Positions 16,754-24,428 of a stretch of DNA of 64,000 bases are shown piece after piece. The position numbers and the translations under genes were made by a program. Source of the stretch: Couchioplanes caeruleus (GTDB lineage: Bacteria > Actinomycetota > Actinomycetes > Mycobacteriales > Micromonosporaceae); contig NZ_CP092183.1 of NCBI RefSeq assembly GCF_023499255.1, forward strand, positions 4,646,501 to 4,710,500, written 5' to 3'. Below the pieces are notes generated by a model. The model had not been told where the DNA came from. It did not search any database and saw only the letters and a program-made list of their open reading frames with translations. Position 1 is the stretch's first letter, and every line of letters starts with the position of its first letter.

Positions 16754-19690
16754 TCAGCGGATCCGGAACTCGGAGATCCGCACACCCTCGCCGACGACGA
16801 GGTAGATGTCCGGGCGTCCGGTGACCCGCGGCAGCCCCACCGTGGTGCTCGTATAGCTGTAGCGGTTGCCGGTGCTCGCGACGGTCGCCGTGCCGAGCAG
16901 CCGCCCGGTGGGCGAGCCCTGCCGGACCTGGATCGTCGCGGTGCCGGGGGACTCCTTGGCGACCCGCGCGGTGAAGGTCCGGCCGATGCGGGAGTCGTCG
17001 AAGGAGATCCACTGGCCGGCCGCGGTCGCGCCGACCGCTGTGCCGCGCGCCTTGGACTCGTCGACCAGGCGGACGCCGGCGTAGCCGTCGAACGCCTCCG
17101 CCCGAGTCGTGCGGGTGAGGTCCCGCGCGGGGATGGTCTCGCCGTGCACGCGCAGGGCGCCGCGCAGCCGGATGTCGGCCGAGGACGAGCCCACGAGCAC
17201 GTCGTGGGTCGCGCTCTCGACGACCCACCGGCCGCGGGTGACGTCCCAGTGCGCCAGGTCCGAGACCGGGAAGGCGAGTGTCACCGTACGGGTCTGGCCA
17301 GGCTTGAGGCTGACCCGCTGGAAGGCGCGCAGCTGCTTGACCGGTGTCTTGTCGCGTGAGGTGCGCTGGTGCGTGTACAGCTGCACGACCTCGTCACCGG
17401 CGCGGCGGCCCGCGTTCGTGACGTCCACGGTGACCGTCGAGCCGTGCACGCGCAGGTGCGCGTACCGGAAGGACGTGTACGACAGGCCGTGGCCGAACGC
17501 GTACAGCGGCTTCTCACGGGTGTAGAGGTAGGTCTGGTTCGTCGAGATGATGTCGTACTGGTTGAGGTCGGCCGGCAGCTGGTCGTCGGAGCGGTACCAG
17601 GTCTGCGTCAGGCGCCCGGCCGGGTTCGCGGAGCCGAACAGCACGTCCGCGACCGCGTGGCCGGTCTCGGCGCCGGCGTGGGTGGTCCAGACGATCGCCG
17701 GGACGTGCTCCTGCTCCCAGGTGATGGTGTCCGGGTAGCTGGTCTGCAGCACGACGACCGTGCGCGGGTTGGCCTCGAGCACCGCCTTGACGAGCTCGTG
17801 CTGACCCTCGGCGAGCGCCATCGTGGTGCGGTCGTGCGCCTCGCGGCCGTTGATGAACGGCATGCTGCCGACCACGACCACCGCGGCGTCCTTGCCCTTG
17901 ACCGCGGCGACGGCCTGGTCGACGCCGCTGCTGAGCACCTCCTTGGTGAAGTGCGCGGCGCCCGCCGCCGTGGCCGATCCCAGCGTGAGGTTGCCGTCCG
18001 CGCCGACGGTCACGTACGTGCTGGCGCCGAACCAGCTCTCCTGCGTCTCGTAGCCGGCGTAGTGCAGCACGTACGTGCCGTCCGGCTGCTGCTCGAGCTT
18101 GAACTGCTGCTGGACGTACCAGCCGTTGGGCTGGTCGTCGCGGGTGACGAACGGGCCCCAGTTGTAGCCGAGGTACTTGCCGGTGCCCACGTTGCGCAGC
18201 GTCTGCACGCCCTGACCCCAGTCCACCGCGTCGAACTGCGCGTTCTCGCCCGCGCTCGCCCCGGTGGCGGTGACCGGCGTGGTGTCGGTGGTGCCGTTCG
18301 ACGTCACGTAGCGGCCGGTGGCCACGTCCTTGAGCGCGATCCGGTCGGCTGCCTCGCTGGTGGTGACGGCGGCGGACCGCTCGCGGATGCCGTCGGCGGC
18401 GGTGACCCGGTACGGCAGATCGGCGCCGTACCAGTCGCTGTAGAGGGTGTCCGCGAGCGGGCCGACGACCGCGACGTTCTTGCCGGTCGGCAGGGGCAAC
18501 GCCTGCCGGTCGTTCTTGAGCAGGACCATCGCCTTCGCGGCGGTCTCCCGCGCCAGCCGCTGGTGCGCGGGCGTGTTGATGACGTCCGCGCCGATCCTCG
18601 CGTACGGGCCGCCGTCCGGGTCGAACTCGCCGAGGCGGAAGCGGATGCTCAGCGCATGCCCGGCCGCCTCGTCGATGTCCTGCCCGGTGAGCAGCCCCTG
18701 GGCCAGCGCCGCCTTGATCGCGTCGACCGTGGGCTGCCCGTTCGCGTTGTCCACGGTGAAGCTGTCGTTGCCGGCCCTGATGACGGCCGCGTCCGCCTCG
18801 GGCTGGGTGGCGTAGTACTGCTGGGAGCCGGTCAGGTTGTACGGGGCGTACGCGTCGCTGACGTTGAACAGCGGCTTGTCACTCCACCGCTGCAGCAGCC
18901 CGCCCAGGTCCGGGTCCACGGTGGCGGGACGGCCGTTGACCAGGTTGTACGAGCTCATCACGCCGGTGGCGGCGCCCGCCTGCAGGGCCGGCCTGAACGC
19001 GGCGCGGTCGTACTCGTTGAGCACCCGCTGCGGCACGTTCGAGGAGGTGACGTCGCGCCCGGCCTCGTTGTTGTACGCCAGGTAGTGCTTCAGCGTCGGC
19101 GCGGTCTTGAGGTAGCGCGGGTCGTCGCCGGTCAGGCCCCTGCCGTACGCGGTGGAGATCGCCCCGGTGAGCAGCGGGTCCTCGGAGTAGCCCTCCTCGT
19201 TGCGTCCCCACCGCGGGTCGCGCAGCGGGTTGACCACGGGCGCCCACAGGTTCAGCCCCCACACCCGGTCGTTCTGCGCGTGGTAGCCGCGCGCCTCGTC
19301 CCCGACGACCGAGCCGACGCGCCGCAGCAGCGCGGGGTCCCAGGTGCTGGCGAGCCCGACGGGCTGCGGGAACGACGTGCCGCTCGCCGTGACCACCGCG
19401 CCGTCGTTGTCGGCGTCGTTGGACCACGCGACGCCGTGCAGCGCCTCGGTGCCGGCCTTGAACAGTTTGATGCCGAGCCGCGGGATCGCCGGCTGGTACT
19501 GGTGCAGCAGCGAGATCTTCTCGTCGAGCGTGAGCCGCCCGACGAGGTCGTCGACGCGCCGGTCGAGGCTCAGGCGCGGATTCTGGAACGGGTATTCGGG
19601 GGCGGCGAGCGCGGCGCCGGGCAGGGCCGGCGAGGCGAGCACCGCGAGCGCCAGCACGGCGACGCCGCGGCGCAGGAAAGCCTTTCGCAT
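16754..19690 (-). CDS. Secreted GH3 beta-glycosidase with inserted beta-trefoil-like module and C-terminal CBM6-like domain
   Basis: This is a 978-residue exported beta-glucosidase or beta-xylosidase. The signal peptide covers about residues 1-30. The GH3 N-terminal barrel has the KHYLAYNNE substrate-binding motif and nucleophile Asp279 in NVSDAYAPYN (family VSDW). The alpha/beta sandwich follows. Within it, at about residues 475-615, is an insertion with fascin/ricin-like repeats (VATGRYVTSNG, VGTGKYLGYNWG, LHYAGYETQESWFG), where many GH3 enzymes carry a PA14 domain. After this come the rest of the sandwich, a fibronectin III-like domain, and a C-terminal CBM6-like module with the AEAFD and GQWISFDD motifs. 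It is the first gene of the GH3-GH35-lacI operon. The ribosome site is AAAGGA, and one LacI operator lies about 104 bp upstream. Confidence 0.9.
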   Translation of the reverse strand: MRKAFLRRGVAVLALAVLASPALPGAALAAPEYPFQNPRLSLDRRVDDLVGRLTLDEKISLLHQYQPAIPRLGIKLFKAGTEALHGVAWSNDADNDGAVVTASGTSFPQPVGLASTWDPALLRRVGSVVGDEARGYHAQNDRVWGLNLWAPVVNPLRDPRWGRNEEGYSEDPLLTGAISTAYGRGLTGDDPRYLKTAPTLKHYLAYNNEAGRDVTSSNVPQRVLNEYDRAAFRPALQAGAATGVMSSYNLVNGRPATVDPDLGGLLQRWSDKPLFNVSDAYAPYNLTGSQQYYATQPEADAAVIRAGNDSFTVDNANGQPTVDAIKAALAQGLLTGQDIDEAAGHALSIRFRLGEFDPDGGPYARIGADVINTPAHQRLARETAAKAMVLLKNDRQALPLPTGKNVAVVGPLADTLYSDWYGADLPYRVTAADGIRERSAAVTTSEAADRIALKDVATGRYVTSNGTTDTTPVTATGASAGENAQFDAVDWGQGVQTLRNVGTGKYLGYNWGPFVTRDDQPNGWYVQQQFKLEQQPDGTYVLHYAGYETQESWFGASTYVTVGADGNLTLGSATAAGAAHFTKEVLSSGVDQAVAAVKGKDAAVVVVGSMPFINGREAHDRTTMALAEGQHELVKAVLEANPRTVVVLQTSYPDTITWEQEHVPAIVWTTHAGAETGHAVADVLFGSANPAGRLTQTWYRSDDQLPADLNQYDIISTNQTYLYTREKPLYAFGHGLSYTSFRYAHLRVHGSTVTVDVTNAGRRAGDEVVQLYTHQRTSRDKTPVKQLRAFQRVSLKPGQTRTVTLAFPVSDLAHWDVTRGRWVVESATHDVLVGSSSADIRLRGALRVHGETIPARDLTRTTRAEAFDGYAGVRLVDESKARGTAVGATAAGQWISFDDSRIGRTFTARVAKESPGTATIQVRQGSPTGRLLGTATVASTGNRYSYTSTTVGLPRVTGRPDIYLVVGEGVRISEFRIR

Positions 19691-19793
19691 GGTCACGATC
19701 CTTTGCGGAGAACACGCGGAATCGCCTTTCCGGCGGGTCTTACCGGAAAGGATGCGTTCTGTGGAACCGCTGGTCAGCGGCGGAAAGGAATCA

Positions 19794-19809
19794 GTCGAAG
19801 CGCTTCGAC
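19794..19809. promoter_or_regulatory. LacI-family operator copy 4, upstream of GH3
   Basis: This 16-bp palindrome is identical to the three at 12768-12833 and is placed 104 bp upstream of the GH3 ATG. It ties the secreted glycosidase operon to the same repressor as the ABC operon. Confidence 0.88.
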
Positions 19810-19845
19810 GAACGGTCTGTCGGTAACGTCGGGGAAAGACGGTGG

Positions 19846-19860
19846 ATGGTTGCCAACCAT
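19846..19860. promoter_or_regulatory. Second palindrome upstream of GH3 (ATGGTTGCCAACCAT)
   Basis: This is a perfect odd-length inverted repeat (7-bp arms around one base) 37 bp upstream of operator copy 4. It differs in sequence from the LacI sites, so it may bind another regulator of the GH3 operon. No other copy was noticed in the window. Confidence 0.5.
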
Positions 19861-19895
19861 AGATGTCGCACGATGCGAAGGCAACGCCCCGCGGC

Positions 19896-21539
19896 TCACC
19901 AGTCGAACTCGGCGCCCCGCGTCGTGCCGCCGGGCAGCAGCGACCGCCCGGTGTAGCGCCAGCTCTCCACCACGACGTACCGGCCGCCACGCGGCGCCGC
20001 GAGGTCCACGGGCCCGCAGGTGTGCTGCAGCGCCGAGTCGGTGAACATCAGCCCCTCGCAGGTGTGCGGACCGGCGACCACCTTGCCGGTCCGGGCATCC
20101 TGGACGGTCAGCGTGACGTCGGCCTGCACACCCGGCGTCGCCTCGATGCGGCCCTTCACGCGGACCTCGCCACCCAGGGCGTGACAGGGCTGGGCGAGCA
20201 CGGGATGCCCGACGTCCCAGGTGAAGGCCTCGCCGCACTCGTACGGCCCGAACGCGGCCGCGACGCCGGCGGAGCCCGTGCCGCCCGGCAGCCCTACGGC
20301 CGCCGACACCCGGGCAGCCGGCGCGCCGCCGGACTCGCGCTGCGACGGCGACGGTGCCGCTGCACCGTCGGCGGCCGCCTCGGCCGGCGCGTGCTCCCCG
20401 GGCGCGCCGAGCGCCGCCCGTGACCGCGGGGAGGGGGCGCTGCCGGCGCCGGTGACCGGCAGGTGCGGCAGCGCCGCCGTGGTGGCGGCCGCGTCCCGGC
20501 CACCCTGCCACGCCCGGTAGCCGCTGATGCCGGACGCGGTCAGCGCGCCGCCGATGAGCGCCACGAGCGCCGCCCGGCGGCCCCACGCCCAGCTGCCCGG
20601 CCGGTTCGGCGGGCGCCGCTTCGGCCGGGAGACGCGCGGCGGGGCCGGCGCCGCGTGCACCCGCTCCGAGCTCGCCCCGGCCGACACCGCCGGGGGCGGG
20701 GCGGGGACGGCGGGGACGTCGTGCAGGTCCCGGCACAGCCCGCCCAGCAGCTCGCCCAGCTCGCCGGAGGCCGGGCGCCGCGCCGGATCCTTGTCCAGGC
20801 AGGACGAGATCACCGTCCACACCGGCTCGGGCACGCCGGCCGGGCGCTGCGGTGCCTCGTCCAGGTGAGCGCGCAGCACGGCGAACGGCTCACCGGTGTA
20901 CGGCGTGCGCCCGGTCACCAGCTCGTGCAGGACGATGCCCAGGCCGTACACGTCCGCGGCCGGGGTCGCGTCGCCGCCGCTGATCACCTCGGGCGCCATG
21001 TAGTACGGCGTCCCGATGACCGCGTGCGGCGTCGTCACCCCCGGCGTGTCCAGGATCCGGGCGATGCCGAAGTCGGTCAGTTTCACGTCCGGCCGCTCGT
21101 CGTCGCCGTGCAGCAGGATGTTGTCCGGCTTGACGTCACGGTGCACCACGCCCAGCGAATGCGCCTGCCCCAGGGCGGCGCACACCTGCGCGAGCAACCG
21201 GGCCGCCTCGGCGGGCGCCAGCGTGCCGGCGCCCCGCAGCCGCTGCCGCAGGCTGCCGCCGCCCACGAAGTCCATCGCCAGCCCCAGCGACTCCCCCACG
21301 CTGAACAGGTCCCGGACGCCCACGATGTGCTCGTGCCGCAGCATCTTCAGGATCGAGCGCTCCTGCACGAACCGGGTGACCAGCTTCGGCTGCCGCAGCA
21401 GCCCCTCGTGCAGCAGCTTCACCGCCACCTGATCGCCGGAGGTGCTCTCCAGGCCGCGCCACACGACGCCGGTGGCGCCCTGCCCGACCGGGCAGATGAG
21501 CACGTACGAGCTGCCCACGCACCGCCCGCTGAGGTCCAT
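19896..21539 (-). CDS. Transmembrane Ser/Thr protein kinase (Pkn2 family) with extracytoplasmic tail
   Basis: This is a 547-residue receptor-like kinase. The catalytic domain starts at once (GRCVGSSYVLICPVGQGATGVVW) and holds the Gly-rich loop, VAVKLL, HRDVKPDN, DFGIAR and YMAPE, all intact. A Pro/Ala/Arg linker of about 50 residues leads to one membrane helix (RAALVALIGGALTASG), then about 200 extracytoplasmic residues with Cys pairs (YECGEAF, LAQPCHAL, HTCEG, QHTCG), perhaps a ligand-binding beta-domain. The start is uncertain: this ATG fits kinase alignments but has a weak ribosome site, and the frame is open to 21671. No phosphatase gene is adjacent. It lies between the sugar locus and ribM; a functional link to either is not evident. 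Confidence 0.88.
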   Translation of the reverse strand: MDLSGRCVGSSYVLICPVGQGATGVVWRGLESTSGDQVAVKLLHEGLLRQPKLVTRFVQERSILKMLRHEHIVGVRDLFSVGESLGLAMDFVGGGSLRQRLRGAGTLAPAEAARLLAQVCAALGQAHSLGVVHRDVKPDNILLHGDDERPDVKLTDFGIARILDTPGVTTPHAVIGTPYYMAPEVISGGDATPAADVYGLGIVLHELVTGRTPYTGEPFAVLRAHLDEAPQRPAGVPEPVWTVISSCLDKDPARRPASGELGELLGGLCRDLHDVPAVPAPPPAVSAGASSERVHAAPAPPRVSRPKRRPPNRPGSWAWGRRAALVALIGGALTASGISGYRAWQGGRDAAATTAALPHLPVTGAGSAPSPRSRAALGAPGEHAPAEAAADGAAAPSPSQRESGGAPAARVSAAVGLPGGTGSAGVAAAFGPYECGEAFTWDVGHPVLAQPCHALGGEVRVKGRIEATPGVQADVTLTVQDARTGKVVAGPHTCEGLMFTDSALQHTCGPVDLAAPRGGRYVVVESWRYTGRSLLPGGTTRGAEFDW

Positions 21540-21806
21540 CGTTGCCAGGTCGCCGTTCAATCCGCCGGTGTGTCCTTCCCGCTTCTCCTCGTCAGGGCGC
21601 GGCCGATGGTGGCCGTCGATGCGGGTGCCCGGCAATGGGCGTACGCCCGATCTGTCAGGAAGCGTCAGCATCCCGCCCGGGCCGTCACCGCCGGCCCGCC
21701 GGGTCGTTGGGCAGGGTTGCCCTCCCGCCGGCGACTGTGGCGTTCATCGCTTGCCGCCGCGCGGGCGGCGGGCGGTACTACGATCCGAACCAGCACCAAC
21801 GTTCAG
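21540..21806. other. Intergenic region between divergent kinase and ribM genes
   Basis: No gene is supported here. The stretch must hold the promoters of the kinase gene (minus) and of the riboswitch transcript (plus). A -10-like TACGAT lies at 21779-21784, about 23 bp before the first riboswitch stem, without a convincing -35. Confidence 0.4.
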
Positions 21807-21932
21807 CGTGCTCCGGGGTCGGTGAAAGTCCGAACCGGCGGTGACAGTCCGCGACCCGACCGCAGCCGGCGGCCGGTTGACCCGGTGGAATTCCGGGACC
21901 GACGGTGAAAGTCCGGAAGGGAGGCAGCACGC
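21807..21932 (+). ncRNA. FMN riboswitch (RFN element)
   Basis: This leader RNA binds flavin mononucleotide and represses the downstream gene. The closing P1 stem pairs GCGTGCT (21807-21813) with AGCACGC (21926-21932). Between them are the conserved RFN pieces GGTGAAAGTCCG, CGGCGGTGACAGTCCGCGA, a second GGTGAAAGTCCGGA and the 3' GGGAGGCAGCAC. The ribM ATG is 72 nt past P1. No U-run terminator is visible, so control of translation initiation is more likely than attenuation. Confidence 0.96.
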
Positions 21933-22004
21933 GGACGCCCCGACACCCGCGTGCGCGGTCGCCCCCCGGCGTGCACCTTCGCTGACCTGTGGAGGTGGAC
22001 ACCG

Positions 22005-22721
22005 ATGCACTGGCTCGACACCCTGCTCACCTCGTTCTACGACGCCAAATGGCAGGTCACGGACACCCAGGCGATCTACTACCGCGAGATCGTGGGCAAC
22101 GCGTTCGGCCTCGGCTCGGCGCTGTTCGGCCTGCGGCGCAGCGCGTGGGCGTGGCCCGTCGGCATCGTCGGCAACGTGCTGCTGTTCACCGTCTTCCTCG
22201 GCCAGGCGCTCGGCAACGACCAGGGCACCCCGCTCTACGGCCAGGCCTCCCGCCAGGTCTTCTTCATCGCCACGAGCGTCTACGGCTGGTGGCGCTGGCG
22301 GCAGAACCGGCACGCACCGGGCGGGGCGGCGGTGACGCCCCGCTGGGCGAGCAGAGCGCAGCGCGCCGTCTTCATCCCGCTCGCGCTCGCCGCGGTCATC
22401 CTGTGCTTCTACGTGTTCCGCGCGGTCGGTGCGGGGTTCCCGGTCCCGTGGTGGTACTACCTCGCGGACTCCTGGATCTTCGTCGGCTCGATCCTGGCCA
22501 CGTACGCGATGGCCCGCGGCTGGGTCGACTTCTGGCTCTGCTGGCTCGCGGTGGACCTGGTCGGGGTCCCGGAGCTGCTGCACTTCCGCTACTACCCCTC
22601 GGCGATCCTGTACGCGGTCTACGCCGGCTTCGTCGTGTGGGGCTTCGTGGTGTGGCGGCGTATCTCCCGCCGCGAGCAGCCGCAACGCATCGACTCGCCG
22701 ACCATGGAAACGGTCGCGTGA
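22005..22721 (+). CDS. ribM: PnuC-family riboflavin transporter RibM/PnuX
   Basis: This is a 238-residue membrane protein of the PnuC fold with about seven hydrophobic segments (for example AWPVGIVGNVLLFTVFLG and WWYYLADSWIFVGSILATYAMA). PnuC homologues usually carry nicotinamide riboside, but members behind an FMN riboswitch in actinobacteria (PnuX/RibM) take up riboflavin by facilitated diffusion. The riboswitch directly upstream makes that the best call here. The ATG has GGAGGTGG at a good distance; in-frame codons before it lie inside the riboswitch spacer. No rib biosynthesis genes are adjacent. Confidence 0.92.
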   Translation: MHWLDTLLTSFYDAKWQVTDTQAIYYREIVGNAFGLGSALFGLRRSAWAWPVGIVGNVLLFTVFLGQALGNDQGTPLYGQASRQVFFIATSVYGWWRWRQNRHAPGGAAVTPRWASRAQRAVFIPLALAAVILCFYVFRAVGAGFPVPWWYYLADSWIFVGSILATYAMARGWVDFWLCWLAVDLVGVPELLHFRYYPSAILYAVYAGFVVWGFVVWRRISRREQPQRIDSPTMETVA

Positions 22722-22761
22722 GCCGGACGTCGCTGCGGTAGGCTCGCCACACTTCGACGTC

Positions 22762-22856
22762 GGCTCCCCGGATGTATGCCGCAGGGTGGGAGCCCAGCCC
22801 GCACGCCGAGCGTGTGAGGCCCAGAGGGGCGGCGCAGGTTCCGCACACCCTCTGGG
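22762..22856 (+). promoter_or_regulatory. Structured 5' leader with three hairpins before the LLM oxidoreductase gene
   Basis: In the 144-bp gap after ribM three inverted repeats stand in a row: GGCTCCC/GGGAGCC (22762-22768 with 22788-22794), CACGC/GCGTG (22802-22806 with 22810-22814) and CCCAGAGGG/CCCTCTGGG (22820-22828 with 22848-22856). The last arm overlaps the GGGAGG ribosome site of the next gene, so folding would hide it. It does not match a riboswitch class I know. See findings. Confidence 0.5.
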
Positions 22857-22865
22857 AGGTTCGTC

Positions 22866-23741
22866 ATGAACATCGGTCTCGGGCTGCCCGTCACCGACAT
22901 CGACACCGTGCTCGACTGGGCACGCCGCGCCGACGCCGGCCCGTTCAGCACCCTGGGAATCCTCGACCGGCTCGTCTGGGACAACCCCGAACCCCTGATC
23001 ACCCTCGCGGCGGTCGCCGGCGCCACCGCGAGGATCCGGGTCCAGACGGAGGTACTGCTCGTCCCGCTGCGTGACACCGCGCTGCTCGCGAAGCAGTGCG
23101 CCACCCTCGACCGCATCTCCGGCGGACGGTTCACCCTCGGCGTGGGCGTCGGCGGGCGGGCCGACGACTTCGCCGCGGCCGGCCGCGAGATCGGCTCGCG
23201 CGGCGCGCTCATGGACCGGCAGCTCGCCGACCTGCGCCGGATCTGGGCGGGCGAGAGGTTCTCCGCGGACGCCGGCCCCATCGGCCCCGCCCCTCGCCAC
23301 CGGGCCGGGCCCGCCGGGCCGGAGGTGCTGGTCGGAGCCTTCCGGGAGCGGGCGCTCGCGCGGGTGGCCCGGTACGGCGACGGTTTCATCGGCGCCGCCC
23401 CGCCCGTGTGGCTGGGCCGCCTGTTCCGCTCGGTGGAACAGTCGTGGCGGGCCCGGGGACGGGCGGGCCGGCCCCGGCTCGTCGCCCAGGCCAACGTCGC
23501 GATCGGACCGGCACGGGTCGTCGCCGAGGCGCGGGCGGCGCTCACGGCGTACTACAGCGATCCGGACGTCGCCTCGCACATGCTCGCCGGGCTGCTGACC
23601 ACGGGCACGCAGCTGCGCGAGGCGGTCGCCGCGTACGCCGGCCTGGGCGCCGACGAGGTCGTCCTCTACTGCTGGTCCGCGGACCCGGACCAGGTGGACC
23701 GGATCGCGGCGGCCACCGCGGGATGGGAGGCGGCCGTGTGA
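22866..23741 (+). CDS. LLM-class flavin- or F420-dependent oxidoreductase
   Basis: This is a 291-residue luciferase-like monooxygenase-fold protein. The N-terminus MNIGLGLPVTDID and the motif LDRISGGRFTLGVGVGGRADDF are typical of actinobacterial LLM oxidoreductases that use F420H2 or reduced flavin. The protein is shorter than bacterial luciferases (~340) but normal for this subgroup. The ATG follows GGGAGG closely. It is the second gene after the FMN riboswitch, but its own structured leader suggests separate control. The substrate is unknown; flavin versus F420 cannot be settled from sequence alone. Confidence 0.85.
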   Translation: MNIGLGLPVTDIDTVLDWARRADAGPFSTLGILDRLVWDNPEPLITLAAVAGATARIRVQTEVLLVPLRDTALLAKQCATLDRISGGRFTLGVGVGGRADDFAAAGREIGSRGALMDRQLADLRRIWAGERFSADAGPIGPAPRHRAGPAGPEVLVGAFRERALARVARYGDGFIGAAPPVWLGRLFRSVEQSWRARGRAGRPRLVAQANVAIGPARVVAEARAALTAYYSDPDVASHMLAGLLTTGTQLREAVAAYAGLGADEVVLYCWSADPDQVDRIAAATAGWEAAV

Positions 23742-23754
23742 TTCACTGCCCGGC

Positions 23755-24389
23755 ATGCGGGGGCGTACGGGTCTGATCGCCGGTGTCGTCGTGCTCCTTG
23801 CGGGACTGGGCGCGATCGCCGGGTGGCGATGGTGGCACGGCCGGGCGCCGTACCCGCCGGAGGCGCTCGGCACGCGCACCACCCTGCAGCTGGCCGACCG
23901 GGCCACCGCCGCCGCCGCGCTGAGGCCGGTCAACGTGGAGGTCTCCGGGAAGGACGATCAGATCCTGCTCGGCACGGTGAGCTGGACGGTCCCGCCGTCG
24001 GCGCCCGCGGGCAATTCCTTTCGCCTGGTGCTGCTGGACCGGCGGTCGATGGCCATGCCGGGCTTCGTCTCCGTGACCTCGCCCCGGCCGGAGAGCGTGG
24101 GCTCCGGCTCGGACGACACGCTCGACGTCGCGGCCGGCCGCTACGACTGGCTGGCCGGGGCGGGCACCCGGGAGATCGACGGAGCGTTCCGAGCCCGGGC
24201 GACTTCATCACGGCCGGATCGGACGCCTCGCCGGTGACGTTCGCCGCGGTGCTGCACCCGGCGGACCCGCGGGCGCGGCCGCAGGAGGCGGTCATGTCCG
24301 CGCCGGTCGCCCTCGCCGACGTGATGCTGGTGCTGATCGGCGTGGGACCGGACGGGCAGGTGTACTGGGCGCACCAGCTCGCTCCGTGA
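23755..24389 (+). pseudogene. Small membrane-anchored protein, frameshifted at about 24194
   Basis: I do not recognise this protein. From the ATG at 23755 an N-terminal membrane anchor (LIAGVVVLLAGLGAIAGW) is followed by about 120 extracytoplasmic residues. The frame runs to a stop at 24235-24237, but after GAFRA the sequence turns Arg/Ser-rich. The +1 frame instead continues naturally as PGDFITAGSDASPVTFAAVL and ends at 24389. Adding one C in the CCC run at 24194-24196 restores one protein of about 211 residues. This is either a real inactivating deletion or a sequencing error in a GC-rich run. The start lies 13 bp after the oxidoreductase stop. Confidence 0.6.
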
Positions 24390-24428
24390 GGGCATGGCGG
24401 GCGGTTCGCCGGGTACGTTGGCGGGACC

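Noticed and set aside
17369..20044. 891-codon plus-strand open frame
   Set aside because: It is antisense to the GH3 gene and crosses its promoter and operator; no ribosome site or known domain.
23755..24237. Reading the small membrane protein as an intact 160-residue gene
   Set aside because: The last ~12 codons become Arg/Ser-rich while the next frame takes over with a natural continuation, so a frameshift explains the data better.
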